Positions 8,552-16,350 of a stretch of 38,218 nt of DNA are shown one piece after another; position 1 is the first letter of the stretch, and each line of letters starts with the position of its first letter. The translations under genes and the position numbers were made by a program. The stretch comes from Chryseosolibacter indicum. GTDB taxonomy: Bacteria > Bacteroidota > Bacteroidia > Cytophagales > Cyclobacteriaceae. The notes under the pieces were generated by a model. It saw only the letters and a list, made by a program, of their open reading frames with translations, ran no database searches and was not told the origin of the DNA. Location of the stretch: NCBI RefSeq assembly GCF_018598585.1, contig NZ_JAHESD010000057.1:1-38218 (forward strand). The letters are read 5' to 3'.

Positions 8552-9676
8552 TCAAGGAGTCTCAGTTGTTTTATTTTTATAGGAGTAGATTAAAATGAGA
8601 ACTCCTGCAATTACCAATGGAATACTGAGAATCTGCCCCATATTCAGTGGAAGCTCATCTTCAAATGATACTTGATTTTCTTTCAGGAACTCATATACAA
8701 ACCTTAGCCCAAAACAAAAGATAAGAAATAGACCGAGAAGTCGTCCTTGGGGCAGCTTTTCTTTGTAGTGATTCCAGATCCCGTAAAGTAATGCAAATAA
8801 CAGTAAACAAGAGATGGACTCATACAGTTGGGCTGGATGCCTTGCTATGCCAAAGGTATGTACCCGTGCTGCTAAAGTACCATCTTTCTGCGTCGTAAGC
8901 TGATAATCAAGTTCACCTGGCCCTTCATCAAAGAATTCGTAAAGGCGGTTCGCTAATAAATCTTTTACGCTGTACTCAAGAAAAGTAACGGCCTGGCTTT
9001 GCTGTATATCTTTCTTAAAGAATATATAGATTGAGAGAGGCATCCTTCCATTAGCTCCTTTAGGTATAGAATCATTCCTTCTGTACTCTACCGACTCTAC
9101 CACTTCCTGTCCTCCTATACGACGATCTTCAACAGTTTCAGTAAAACGGTTAACAAATACAACACCTATAGGATTGTCAGTAGGTAAACCTACAATTTCT
9201 GAGTTAAAGAAATTTCCTAAACGTATTAGTGCTCCTGTCAAGGCAACAAGTATTACAATGCGGTCAACTACCTGAAGATAGTTTTGACCCGGCTTTCTTT
9301 TCCTACTGTAAAGCCACAGCGCAAATAAAATACCTATCGCCGCACCATGGCTTGCTAATCCTTGAAGCCCAGTAAATCTGAACGGCTTAAATTCGAATGG
9401 CAGAAATATTCCAAGTGGATCTTCCCAAAGCATTTCTGGCTGATAGAAAATAATGTGTCCAAGTCTTGCTCCAAGCAACGTGGCTACCACCATGTAGATT
9501 GTTAGCGTGTCTACATCTTTTTCTGGTTTGCCCTCCTTACGGTACATGGAGTACAGAATTTGTTGTGTAATCAAAAATCCAAGAGCAAAGAATAGACCGT
9601 ACCAGCGAGGTGAGAACGTTCCTACTGAGAACATCTCAGGACTACCGTTCCAAATAATGTAACTTAATATAGGCAT
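8552..9676 (-). CDS. lgt: Prolipoprotein diacylglyceryl transferase Lgt, with long insert
   Basis: Inner-membrane enzyme that moves diacylglycerol from phosphatidylglycerol to the lipobox Cys of prolipoproteins, the first step of lipoprotein maturation. Family blocks are GARLGHIIFYQP (69-80), GLASHGAAIG (106-115), IRLGNFFNSEIVG (151-163, with the key Arg, Asn and Glu) and RHPAQLYES (279-287). At 374 residues it is longer than the ~290 of E. coli Lgt. The extra length is a polar insert of about 100 residues (roughly 176-275) between the Arg/Asn block and HPAQLYE. The catalytic blocks are intact. The start is the ATG at 9676, with a -7 box only five bases upstream. Confidence 0.95.
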   Translation of the reverse strand: MPILSYIIWNGSPEMFSVGTFSPRWYGLFFALGFLITQQILYSMYRKEGKPEKDVDTLTIYMVVATLLGARLGHIIFYQPEMLWEDPLGIFLPFEFKPFRFTGLQGLASHGAAIGILFALWLYSRKRKPGQNYLQVVDRIVILVALTGALIRLGNFFNSEIVGLPTDNPIGVVFVNRFTETVEDRRIGGQEVVESVEYRRNDSIPKGANGRMPLSIYIFFKKDIQQSQAVTFLEYSVKDLLANRLYEFFDEGPGELDYQLTTQKDGTLAARVHTFGIARHPAQLYESISCLLLFALLYGIWNHYKEKLPQGRLLGLFLIFCFGLRFVYEFLKENQVSFEDELPLNMGQILSIPLVIAGVLILIYSYKNKTTETP

Positions 9677-9681
9677 AGCAA

Positions 9682-9689
9682 CAAATATA
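9682..9689 (-). promoter_or_regulatory. Candidate -7 promoter box of lgt
   Basis: On the minus strand TATATTTG matches the Bacteroidota TAnnTTTG element exactly and ends five bases before the lgt ATG. A possible -33 CTTG lies 22 bases further upstream, which is slightly long. If used, transcription would begin at or very near the start codon. Confidence 0.45.
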
Positions 9690-9707
9690 ATATGGAATAC
9701 TTATTAC

Positions 9708-9742
9708 ACATCAAGCATTGCATGAATTTGCAATGCTGATGT
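9708..9742. other. 14-pair hairpin between nadE and lgt
   Basis: ACATCA-A-GCATTGCA and TGCAATGC-TGATGT pair over 14 positions with one bulged A and a six-base loop. It lies 33 bp past the nadE stop. No T-tract follows on either strand, so it is not a standard intrinsic terminator. It may stabilise the nadE mRNA end or insulate lgt. Confidence 0.55.
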
Positions 9743-9775
9743 AATGTATTATTCTTAGTAATTTAAAATGTTGTA

Positions 9776-11611
9776 TTAAAAGGACGCTAATTCTTCTGTA
9801 AAACCTGAAGAAAGTATGGGAAATCTGCACCATGAGCGGGGGTCGACATTCAGATCATCAAGGTGGAAAGAAGGAGCAAGGCGTTCTCTTTTCCATTGAT
9901 TTATTGACCACAAACGGAAAAATTTCTTAACGTATACTTTAATCCGTTCATCTTCTCCAAATTTTTTAAACAGTAATGTGTAAACTTCCTTGGGAGACTT
10001 CCTGTCCCTGATAGCATGTTTTTCAATCTCAGCAAGGATACCATACGGCATAAGATCATCTTCGTCGGTCTGGTTTCTTTCTAACGGCCTGAGCTCGGCG
10101 GTTGGTTGAAGGTTATTCACTGGGTTTAATCCCGCATGCCCTAATTCAACTTCAGCCCATTTCAACCATTGGAGTATAAAGATCTTACTTAGCCCTGCAA
10201 TAGGTGCGAGGCTTCCGCTGGTGTCGCCATCCATCGTAGCATACCCTACATCTCCTTCACTCCTGTTGGATGTAGTAAGTAGCACTGCACGTTTAATATT
10301 AGCCAACATCCAGATAATTGGAGATCGTGCACGGGCTTGAATATTCTGTAACGTGATGTCGTCCTGCTCCCAACTTAAATTTCTGTTAATGGCCTTTTCA
10401 ATCTTCTGGGTATACGATATTACTTCGTCGTCAATTTTCCATTCGTAGAATGCAGCGCCAATAGAATCCGCAAGTGTTTTAGCGGCATTGAATGTTGCCG
10501 TTGAGGAATTTTTAGTGCCTTGGTAAGCACAGGTAAGTAAAAGGTTGACAGCCTTTTTCCAATTTTCGTTTACATCTTGTTCTGGTATTCCTAAAGCCTT
10601 ACAGAATTGTGGCCATCCTAATTCTGAAGATGCTCGTTTAACCATCTCAGCAACAAGAACAGCACAGATACTGGAGTCGGCACCACCACTAAGGGATAAG
10701 ACATAACCTTTTGACTTACTTTTTCTCAGGTAGTCATATAACGCAAGTGATACTGCTCTTGCTAACTCCTCATTTCTATCTTTGTTGTCATCGGATTTTA
10801 ATACCTCTGACTTGCCAACATTCTTAAAGTCTACTTCACAGCTTAAGAGGTTGTAATTTTTAAAAGATAACCTTCTGTTAACGGCGAGGAGCTTTCCGTT
10901 CTGCCCGATAATGATATCGCCATCATAAATCATCCTGCCTGCTTCATTGCCAAGATGATTAACAAAAAGATAAACGCAATTAAACTTCTGAGAACCTTCT
11001 ATTACAACTTCATGCTCACGAAGCTCACTCTTCCCCATGGCAAAGTGGCTTGCACTTGGGTTTAGGATTAAGTTAACGCCTCGGTGACATAGACTGTACC
11101 CTGGTCTCTTGTCTTTTCTCCATGCATCTTCACAAATTTCAAAACCGAACTTAATACCATCGGTTTCATAGATAATATCTCCAACTTCAATTACTTCATT
11201 GTCATAAGATATGGTTGAAATAACTCCTGCAGGCCATGCTTCAAACCATCTTGGCTCATAATGCACCCCATCTTTTGCGAGGTTCTGTTTAAGGGAAATA
11301 CCGATGATTTTTCTATTGTTTATTACACAAGCGCCGTTATAAATAAATCCATCTACAATTACAGGCAAGCCTATAACAGCTATTATGTCGTCACAGTATT
11401 CTTTGATTTCAAATATATGCTGTAAGGCGTTTTCAGAAACCCAATGACTAAGGAACAGGTCTTCACAGCCATAACCGGTAAGGCAAAGTTCGGGTAAGCA
11501 AACAATTTTCACCTTTTGTTTTTTTGCCTCCTCAATGGCTTCTAGGATATTAGAAATATTATTTTTCCAATCGAGAGGAATCTGATTAAGTGTAGCTCCT
11601 GCAATTTTCAT
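9776..11611 (-). CDS. nadE: Glutamine-hydrolysing NAD+ synthetase
   Basis: The last step of NAD biosynthesis, amidating nicotinate adenine dinucleotide with ammonia from glutamine. It has two domains. The N-terminal nitrilase-type glutaminase carries the expected Glu-Lys-Cys set: E41 in LPELCLTGYG, K113 in QNLAKDGVHYEP and C160 in FGFEICEDAW. The C-terminal ATP-pyrophosphatase domain has the P-loop SLSGGADSS at about 306-314 and the late block TTSNRSEGDVGYATMDGD. The length of 611 residues fits the large glutamine-dependent form. The ATG at 11611 gives the typical MKIAGATLNQ start. The gene lies 69 bp after rnc on the same strand and may be co-transcribed with it. Confidence 0.96.
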   Translation of the reverse strand: MKIAGATLNQIPLDWKNNISNILEAIEEAKKQKVKIVCLPELCLTGYGCEDLFLSHWVSENALQHIFEIKEYCDDIIAVIGLPVIVDGFIYNGACVINNRKIIGISLKQNLAKDGVHYEPRWFEAWPAGVISTISYDNEVIEVGDIIYETDGIKFGFEICEDAWRKDKRPGYSLCHRGVNLILNPSASHFAMGKSELREHEVVIEGSQKFNCVYLFVNHLGNEAGRMIYDGDIIIGQNGKLLAVNRRLSFKNYNLLSCEVDFKNVGKSEVLKSDDNKDRNEELARAVSLALYDYLRKSKSKGYVLSLSGGADSSICAVLVAEMVKRASSELGWPQFCKALGIPEQDVNENWKKAVNLLLTCAYQGTKNSSTATFNAAKTLADSIGAAFYEWKIDDEVISYTQKIEKAINRNLSWEQDDITLQNIQARARSPIIWMLANIKRAVLLTTSNRSEGDVGYATMDGDTSGSLAPIAGLSKIFILQWLKWAEVELGHAGLNPVNNLQPTAELRPLERNQTDEDDLMPYGILAEIEKHAIRDRKSPKEVYTLLFKKFGEDERIKVYVKKFFRLWSINQWKRERLAPSFHLDDLNVDPRSWCRFPILSSGFTEELASF

Positions 11612-11680
11612 TGATGAGAAAAGGGATTTTTAAATGTTGTGCAATTGTAACAAATCCCATTCAAAGATCATTCCTGTAGG

Positions 11681-12415
11681 TCAGGCTGTAAGAAGATTCA
11701 ATAGTTCACATGTTTTAAAAGCTGCATCCTGCTCGGCTTTTTTCTTGCTGTTACCATATCCGGTACCCATGGCCTGGCTGTCAACCACTACCTGCGCAGT
11801 AAACTCTTTATGGTTTTTAGCCTTTTTAACATCTACAATTTCGAATTTTACTTCTTTTCCTTCCCGTTGCGCCCATTCTATTATCTTACTCTTAAAATTG
11901 GAGTTGGAGTTAACCAACTCTTCAAGGTCATAATTGGGGGCTATAAGCTTGTCTATAACAAATTTCCTTGTTCTTAAATATCCTTTATCAAGGTATATGG
12001 CGCCAACTATTGCTTCCAATGTATTGCCCAGGATAACCTGTTGCAGATGTGCATTCTTATTGTCGAACTGAACGATGTTGGCCACGCCAATTTTCTTGGC
12101 GAGTTGATTAAGGGCTTCTCTGTTAACTATCCTTGATCTGATCTCCGTGAGAAATCCTTCTGGTTTAAATGGGAATTTTTTAAATAAGAAATCGGCAACA
12201 GCGGCTCCAAGAATCGCATCGCCCAGGTATTCTAGGCGTTCATTCGATTCTTTAAAACCCTGTTCAGTTTCTTTGGCTACAGAACTATGAACAGTGGCAA
12301 GCTTATATAGTGCAAGGTTAGAGGGTGTAAATCCTGCAATGTTCTGAATTGCCCTGATCAGTTTCTGATCATGAACAGTTTTGCTTTTAGGTATCTTAAG
12401 GATTCTCCAAACCAA
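11681..12415 (-). CDS. rnc: Ribonuclease III
   Basis: Double-strand-specific endoribonuclease that processes rRNA and mRNA. The signature ERLEYLGDAILGA (residues 59-71) holds the catalytic Glu and Asp. The second Glu is E134 in LGNTLEAIVGAIYLDKGY. A double-stranded RNA-binding domain follows at about 174-242, ending KKKAEQDAAFKTCELL. The length of 244 is normal. The start appears to be TTG at 12415, because a stop lies six codons upstream and no ATG or GTG is available before the conserved region. The acpP-fabF-rnc order is typical of Bacteroidota. Confidence 0.95.
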   Translation of the reverse strand: MVWRILKIPKSKTVHDQKLIRAIQNIAGFTPSNLALYKLATVHSSVAKETEQGFKESNERLEYLGDAILGAAVADFLFKKFPFKPEGFLTEIRSRIVNREALNQLAKKIGVANIVQFDNKNAHLQQVILGNTLEAIVGAIYLDKGYLRTRKFVIDKLIAPNYDLEELVNSNSNFKSKIIEWAQREGKEVKFEIVDVKKAKNHKEFTAQVVVDSQAMGTGYGNSKKKAEQDAAFKTCELLNLLTA

Positions 12416-12480
12416 GTGACTTACATCAATTATTTATTGAAGCTAATTTAGCAATATTCACTAAATCAAGAATGAACAGA

Positions 12481-13734
12481 TCAGTCCTTTAGCTTTTTGA
12501 AAATTACGGAGAAGTTATGTCCTCCAAAACCAAAGGTGTTACTTAGAGCTACATTAACCTCTCTTTTCTGTGCTTTGTTAAAGGTCATGTTCAATTTTGA
12601 ATCGAGCTCCGGATCATCGGAGAAGTGATTAATGGTAGGGGGTATGATAGATTCATTAATCGCTAATAAACAGGCAATGCTTTCAATCGCACCGGCAGCT
12701 CCAAGCAAATGGCCAGTCATAGATTTAGTGGAGCTTATGTTAAGTTTGTAGGCATGATCACCAAATACTTTCTGGATTGCTTTAATTTCTCCTATATCTC
12801 CTAGCGGAGTAGAAGTTCCATGTGTATTGATATAATCTATTTCCTCAGCTTGAATACCTGCATCTTCCAATGCATTGTACATTACCTGAATTATTCCGGC
12901 GCCTTCAGGGTGAGGAGCTGTAATATGATAGGCGTCTGATGACATTCCGCCACCTAAAATCTCAGCATAGATTTTAGCACCACGTCTTTTTGCGTGCTCA
13001 TATTCTTCAAGCACAAGAGCACCTGCACCTTCACCTAAAACAAATCCATCCCTATCCTTGTCATAAGGGCGTGATGCAGATTCGGGTGAATCGTTTCTTT
13101 CTGATAAAGCTTTAAGCGCATTAAAGCCACCAACACCTGCCTCACAAACTGCAGCTTCAGACCCGCCAGAAATTATAATATCAGCTTTTCCCAGTCTTAA
13201 AAAAGTGAAGGCATCATAAAGTGCATTTGTAGATGAAGCACATGCCGACACCGTTACATAGTTTGGGCCTCTGAAACCATACTTTATAGAGATATGGCCC
13301 GCACTAAGGTCAGGAATCATTTTAGGAATGAAAAAGGGATTAAAACGAGGTGTGCCATCTCCTTTTGCATAAGACTTAACCTCTTCCTGAAAAGTTAATA
13401 ACCCCCCGATACCTGATCCCCAAATAACGCCAACGCGATTTGGGTTAAGATCAGTCAGCGGGAGGTTTGAATCTTTTATAGCTTCATCAACCGCCACCAT
13501 TGCATATTGAGTAAAGGGATCCATTTTACGAGCCTCTTTACGATCCATGTAATTGCCGACATCGAAGTTTTTTACCTCGCAGGCAAACTTGGTTTTGTAT
13601 TTAGAAGCATCAAAGCGCGTAATAGGGGCAGCTCCGCTCTTACCATTTTTTAGTCCATCCCAAAATTCCGGAAAAGTATTGCCAATCGGTGTGAGTGCAC
13701 CAAGTCCCGTAACGACTACTCGCTTCAATGTCAT
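12481..13734 (-). CDS. fabF: 3-oxoacyl-ACP synthase II
   Basis: Elongating condensing enzyme of type II fatty acid synthesis, joining malonyl-ACP to the growing acyl-ACP. The Cys-His-His triad is complete: C165 in TVSACASS, H305 in NTHGTSTPLGD and H342 in KSMTGHLLGAAG. The N-terminus RVVVTGLGALTPIG and the length of 417 residues are standard. It is 35 bp downstream of acpP, whose product is its substrate carrier, and 65 bp upstream of rnc. Confidence 0.97.
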   Translation of the reverse strand: MTLKRVVVTGLGALTPIGNTFPEFWDGLKNGKSGAAPITRFDASKYKTKFACEVKNFDVGNYMDRKEARKMDPFTQYAMVAVDEAIKDSNLPLTDLNPNRVGVIWGSGIGGLLTFQEEVKSYAKGDGTPRFNPFFIPKMIPDLSAGHISIKYGFRGPNYVTVSACASSTNALYDAFTFLRLGKADIIISGGSEAAVCEAGVGGFNALKALSERNDSPESASRPYDKDRDGFVLGEGAGALVLEEYEHAKRRGAKIYAEILGGGMSSDAYHITAPHPEGAGIIQVMYNALEDAGIQAEEIDYINTHGTSTPLGDIGEIKAIQKVFGDHAYKLNISSTKSMTGHLLGAAGAIESIACLLAINESIIPPTINHFSDDPELDSKLNMTFNKAQKREVNVALSNTFGFGGHNFSVIFKKLKD

Positions 13735-13769
13735 GATTTAAAGATGTGGTTGTAGAAAGGCGTGGTCAA

Positions 13770-14009
13770 TTATTTCTTAACGTTTTGTTCCAGGTAAGAG
13801 ATGGCTTGGCCAACTGTAGAGATGTTTTCTGCCTGGTCATCAGGAATAGAAATATTGAATTCTTTTTCGAACTCCATAATAAGTTCTACTGTGTCGAGCG
13901 AATCCGCTCCAAGATCGTTTGTAAAGCTAGCCTCAGGAGTAACTTCAGATTCTTCTACACCGAGTTTCTCGATGATTATCTGTTTTACTTTTTGTGCGAT
14001 TTCAGACAT
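13770..14009 (-). CDS. acpP: Acyl carrier protein
   Basis: A 79-residue acidic carrier protein that holds fatty acyl chains on a phosphopantetheine arm. The attachment Ser is S37 in the motif [16 protein letters not shown]. Length, acidity and the four-helix pattern are standard. It is the first gene of the acpP-fabF-rnc group, with a candidate promoter about 30-60 bp upstream of its ATG. Confidence 0.97.
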   Translation of the reverse strand: MSEIAQKVKQIIIEKLGVEESEVTPEASFTNDLGADSLDTVELIMEFEKEFNISIPDDQAENISTVGQAISYLEQNVKK

Positions 14010-14041
14010 GTTTTTTCGGTTTAGTGATTTAAAAATCTGTG

Positions 14042-14073
14042 CAAAGAAAGAGATTTACTGCAATATTGTCAAA
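14042..14073 (-). promoter_or_regulatory. Candidate acpP promoter
   Basis: On the minus strand a TTTG (14073-14070) is separated by exactly 20 bases from TTTCTTTG (14049-14042). This approximates the Bacteroidota -33/-7 pair TTTG...TAnnTTTG, with one mismatch in the TA. The predicted transcript start is about 25-30 bases before the acpP ATG. The same 20-base spacing occurs before tRNA-Ser in this window. Confidence 0.5.
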
Positions 14074-14124
14074 CTTTTTTGATCTTGTCAGATTCTTGTC
14101 AAAACCTGTGTTTTTAAAGCGGAA

Positions 14125-14547
14125 ATGAAGAAAAGCAAGCTGCTGATAGAATATGAATTTAACTTTTTGCTGTTAGGCGTCAGTTCTGCAGCCAAAGGAT
14201 ATAAACTTGCCTGGGACCTAAATCACGCTTTAGCAATAACCTTAGTTAAGCAGCCGGATTTACTCGTCGGTTTCAAGAATAATGAAGAAAAATCATTTTC
14301 TTTTTATGCTTACGAGACCCCTCTCAATCGTTTGAAACTGTTTAAAAACAAACCAAATGAACAAGATATTGGAAAGTATTTCCTAATCCCTGAATTTCCT
14401 CATTTTGATTTTATAATTTTGGCAGCCATGGAAGAACAGTACACGCAGGAAAAACTTATCGATTTGATCCGAACTATTCCATCTATACAGCTGGTGAATC
14501 CTATTGAAGTAGAAGGGCTTAAGTCTAAATCGAATTTCATTTTCTAA
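14125..14547 (+). CDS. IPExxxVDY-family protein
   Basis: A 140-residue soluble protein of a Bacteroidota family named for its motif. Here the motif reads IPEFPHFDF, with Phe for Tyr at the end and Phe before the Asp. The N-terminal KLLIEYEFNFLLLGVSS and the central SFYAYETPLNRLKLFKNK are the other recognisable parts. The family function is not known to me. Its position, divergent from acpP and 54 bp ahead of pyk on the same strand, suggests co-transcription with pyruvate kinase. Confidence 0.8.
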   Translation: MKKSKLLIEYEFNFLLLGVSSAAKGYKLAWDLNHALAITLVKQPDLLVGFKNNEEKSFSFYAYETPLNRLKLFKNKPNEQDIGKYFLIPEFPHFDFIILAAMEEQYTQEKLIDLIRTIPSIQLVNPIEVEGLKSKSNFIF

Positions 14548-14601
14548 GCATGGCACCACTTAATATTAATTGTCAGTTATCAAGAATTACCATAAACCAA
14601 T

Positions 14602-16032
14602 ATGTTTGATAAAGTATCGTTCAACAAAACAAAGATTGTTGCCACCGTTGGCCCTGCATCAAATTCTAAAGACATGCTCCGTAACCTTATTCAAGAAGGA
14701 GTTGATGTTTTCCGATTAAACTTTTCTCATGGCTCACACGAAGATCATCTAAAAGTTATAAAAGCGGTAAGAGAACTAAATGAAGAACTTGGATGCCGCG
14801 TATCTTTATTACAAGATCTTCAAGGCCCTAAAATCAGGGTGCAGGAAGTTCAGCCCGATACAGTAATTGAAAGAGGGCAGGAGTTAACGATTACTACCAA
14901 ACAGCTTCTCGGAAATGCACAGATCGTAAGCACATCTTATACATTATTGCCCAATGATGTTAACATAGGCGATATGATTCTTGTTGACGATGGCAAAATT
15001 GAACTTAAAGTAAAGAGCGTAAAAGGAATAGACGTAGTTACTGAAGTTGTTTATGGTGGACCATTGAAGTCAAGAAAGGGTATCAACTTACCTTTTACTA
15101 AAGTAACTGCTCCATCTCTTACCGAAAAAGACCTGAAAGATCTTGAGTTCGGTTTGAAGAACGATGTTGATTGGATTGCCTTGTCATTTGTAAGAAAGGC
15201 AGATGATATTCATGAGTTAAGAAAGATAATAGATTCTAATAACTCACAATCTAAAATTGTAGCTAAAATTGAAAAGCCTGAAGCGTTAAGTAATATTGAT
15301 GAAATTATTGCTGCGACCGATGCAGTTATGGTGGCTCGTGGTGATTTAGGAGTAGAGATCTGGTTAGAAGAAGTACCAATGGTACAAAAGATGTTGGTAG
15401 AAAAATGTAACCGTGCCGGAAAACCAGTTATCGTTGCCACCCAGATGATGGAAAGCATGATCGAAAACCCTCGTCCTACACGTGCAGAAACGAATGACGT
15501 AGCAAATGCTGTTATGGATGGTGCCGACGCAGTAATGCTTTCAGCAGAAACGGCTGCAGGTAAATATCCGATTGAGGTAATAAGAAGTATGGTAAGAACT
15601 ATTGCTTCCGTTGAAAAGAATCCTGGAATGTACTTCCGCTTTAAAGAGCTTAACAGAGAATCACCTACCCACGTTCACGATGCATTCGTTCTGGCGGCTT
15701 GTAAACTGGCAAAAGATATTGGTGCAAAAGCAATCGTCGGAATGACGCAATCCGGATATACAGCTTTTCACTCAGCAGCGTATAGACCAAACGCAGACAT
15801 ATTTGTATTCACTGCAAACAAGCCCCTTCTTACAAGAATGAATCTTGTTTGGGGAACTACAGCATATTATTACGATAAGACAATTTCAACAGACGAAACC
15901 ATTGCCGATGTTGAAGCAATCCTGAAAAAAGATGGACATGTAAAGAGTGGTGATATATTCATCATCCTTGCAAGCATGCCAATCCATGAAAGATCGAGAA
16001 CAAATACTTTAAAAGTTAATTTTGTAAAGTAA
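14602..16032 (+). CDS. pyk: Pyruvate kinase
   Basis: Final glycolytic enzyme, converting phosphoenolpyruvate and ADP to pyruvate and ATP. Active-site blocks are NKTKIVATVGPAS near the start, FRLNFSHGSHEDH, and the pyruvate kinase signature around IVAKIEKPEALSN with DAVMVARGDLGVEI. Then come the MMESMIENPRPTRAE and SAETAAGKYPIE segments. The length of 476 residues is normal and the C-terminal regulatory domain is present. A clear terminator follows 32 bp after the stop. Confidence 0.97.
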   Translation: MFDKVSFNKTKIVATVGPASNSKDMLRNLIQEGVDVFRLNFSHGSHEDHLKVIKAVRELNEELGCRVSLLQDLQGPKIRVQEVQPDTVIERGQELTITTKQLLGNAQIVSTSYTLLPNDVNIGDMILVDDGKIELKVKSVKGIDVVTEVVYGGPLKSRKGINLPFTKVTAPSLTEKDLKDLEFGLKNDVDWIALSFVRKADDIHELRKIIDSNNSQSKIVAKIEKPEALSNIDEIIAATDAVMVARGDLGVEIWLEEVPMVQKMLVEKCNRAGKPVIVATQMMESMIENPRPTRAETNDVANAVMDGADAVMLSAETAAGKYPIEVIRSMVRTIASVEKNPGMYFRFKELNRESPTHVHDAFVLAACKLAKDIGAKAIVGMTQSGYTAFHSAAYRPNADIFVFTANKPLLTRMNLVWGTTAYYYDKTISTDETIADVEAILKKDGHVKSGDIFIILASMPIHERSRTNTLKVNFVK

Positions 16033-16063
16033 CATTGTCTCAGGTATCATTCTGAACTTATCT

Positions 16064-16093
16064 AAAGCAAGGCGTTGGCCTTGCTTTTTTTTG
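16064..16093 (+). terminator. Intrinsic terminator after pyk
   Basis: AAAGCAAGGC and GCCTTGCTTT form a perfect ten-pair stem around a GTTG loop. It is followed by further T residues, a run of eight including the base of the stem. It lies 32 bp past the pyk stop. Confidence 0.92.
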
Positions 16094-16350
16094 ATTTTGA
16101 CTTTACGTTTTGCTGGACTAGTCAGTCAAAGGCCTAATGAGTTACAGTGTACGATCAGTGTTGCTTCTGTCATTCTTCTTTGATTGTTCTGTCAACCTTG
16201 CGAAAAAGGCAATTTTGTTGAAGAATAATTGAATCTACAGTGAAATATCACAGAATCATGATTAGTGCTACACAGTATCTCCACTATCGAATCTAAGAAG
16301 ACATAATTTAACGGGAGTTCTCCAGCCATGGCCGGGTGAGCTTTTTAAAT
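16094..16350. other. Intergenic stretch with no gene seen
   Basis: Between the pyk terminator and the 3' end of the NFACT gene, which converge here. No credible reading frame, repeat or strong hairpin was found. The short palindrome GCCATGGC at about 16325-16332 is not followed by a T-tract. Confidence 0.6.

Noticed and set aside
13746-14082. Plus-strand frames opposite acpP
   Set aside because: They mirror acpP codons, start in poor context and show no motif.
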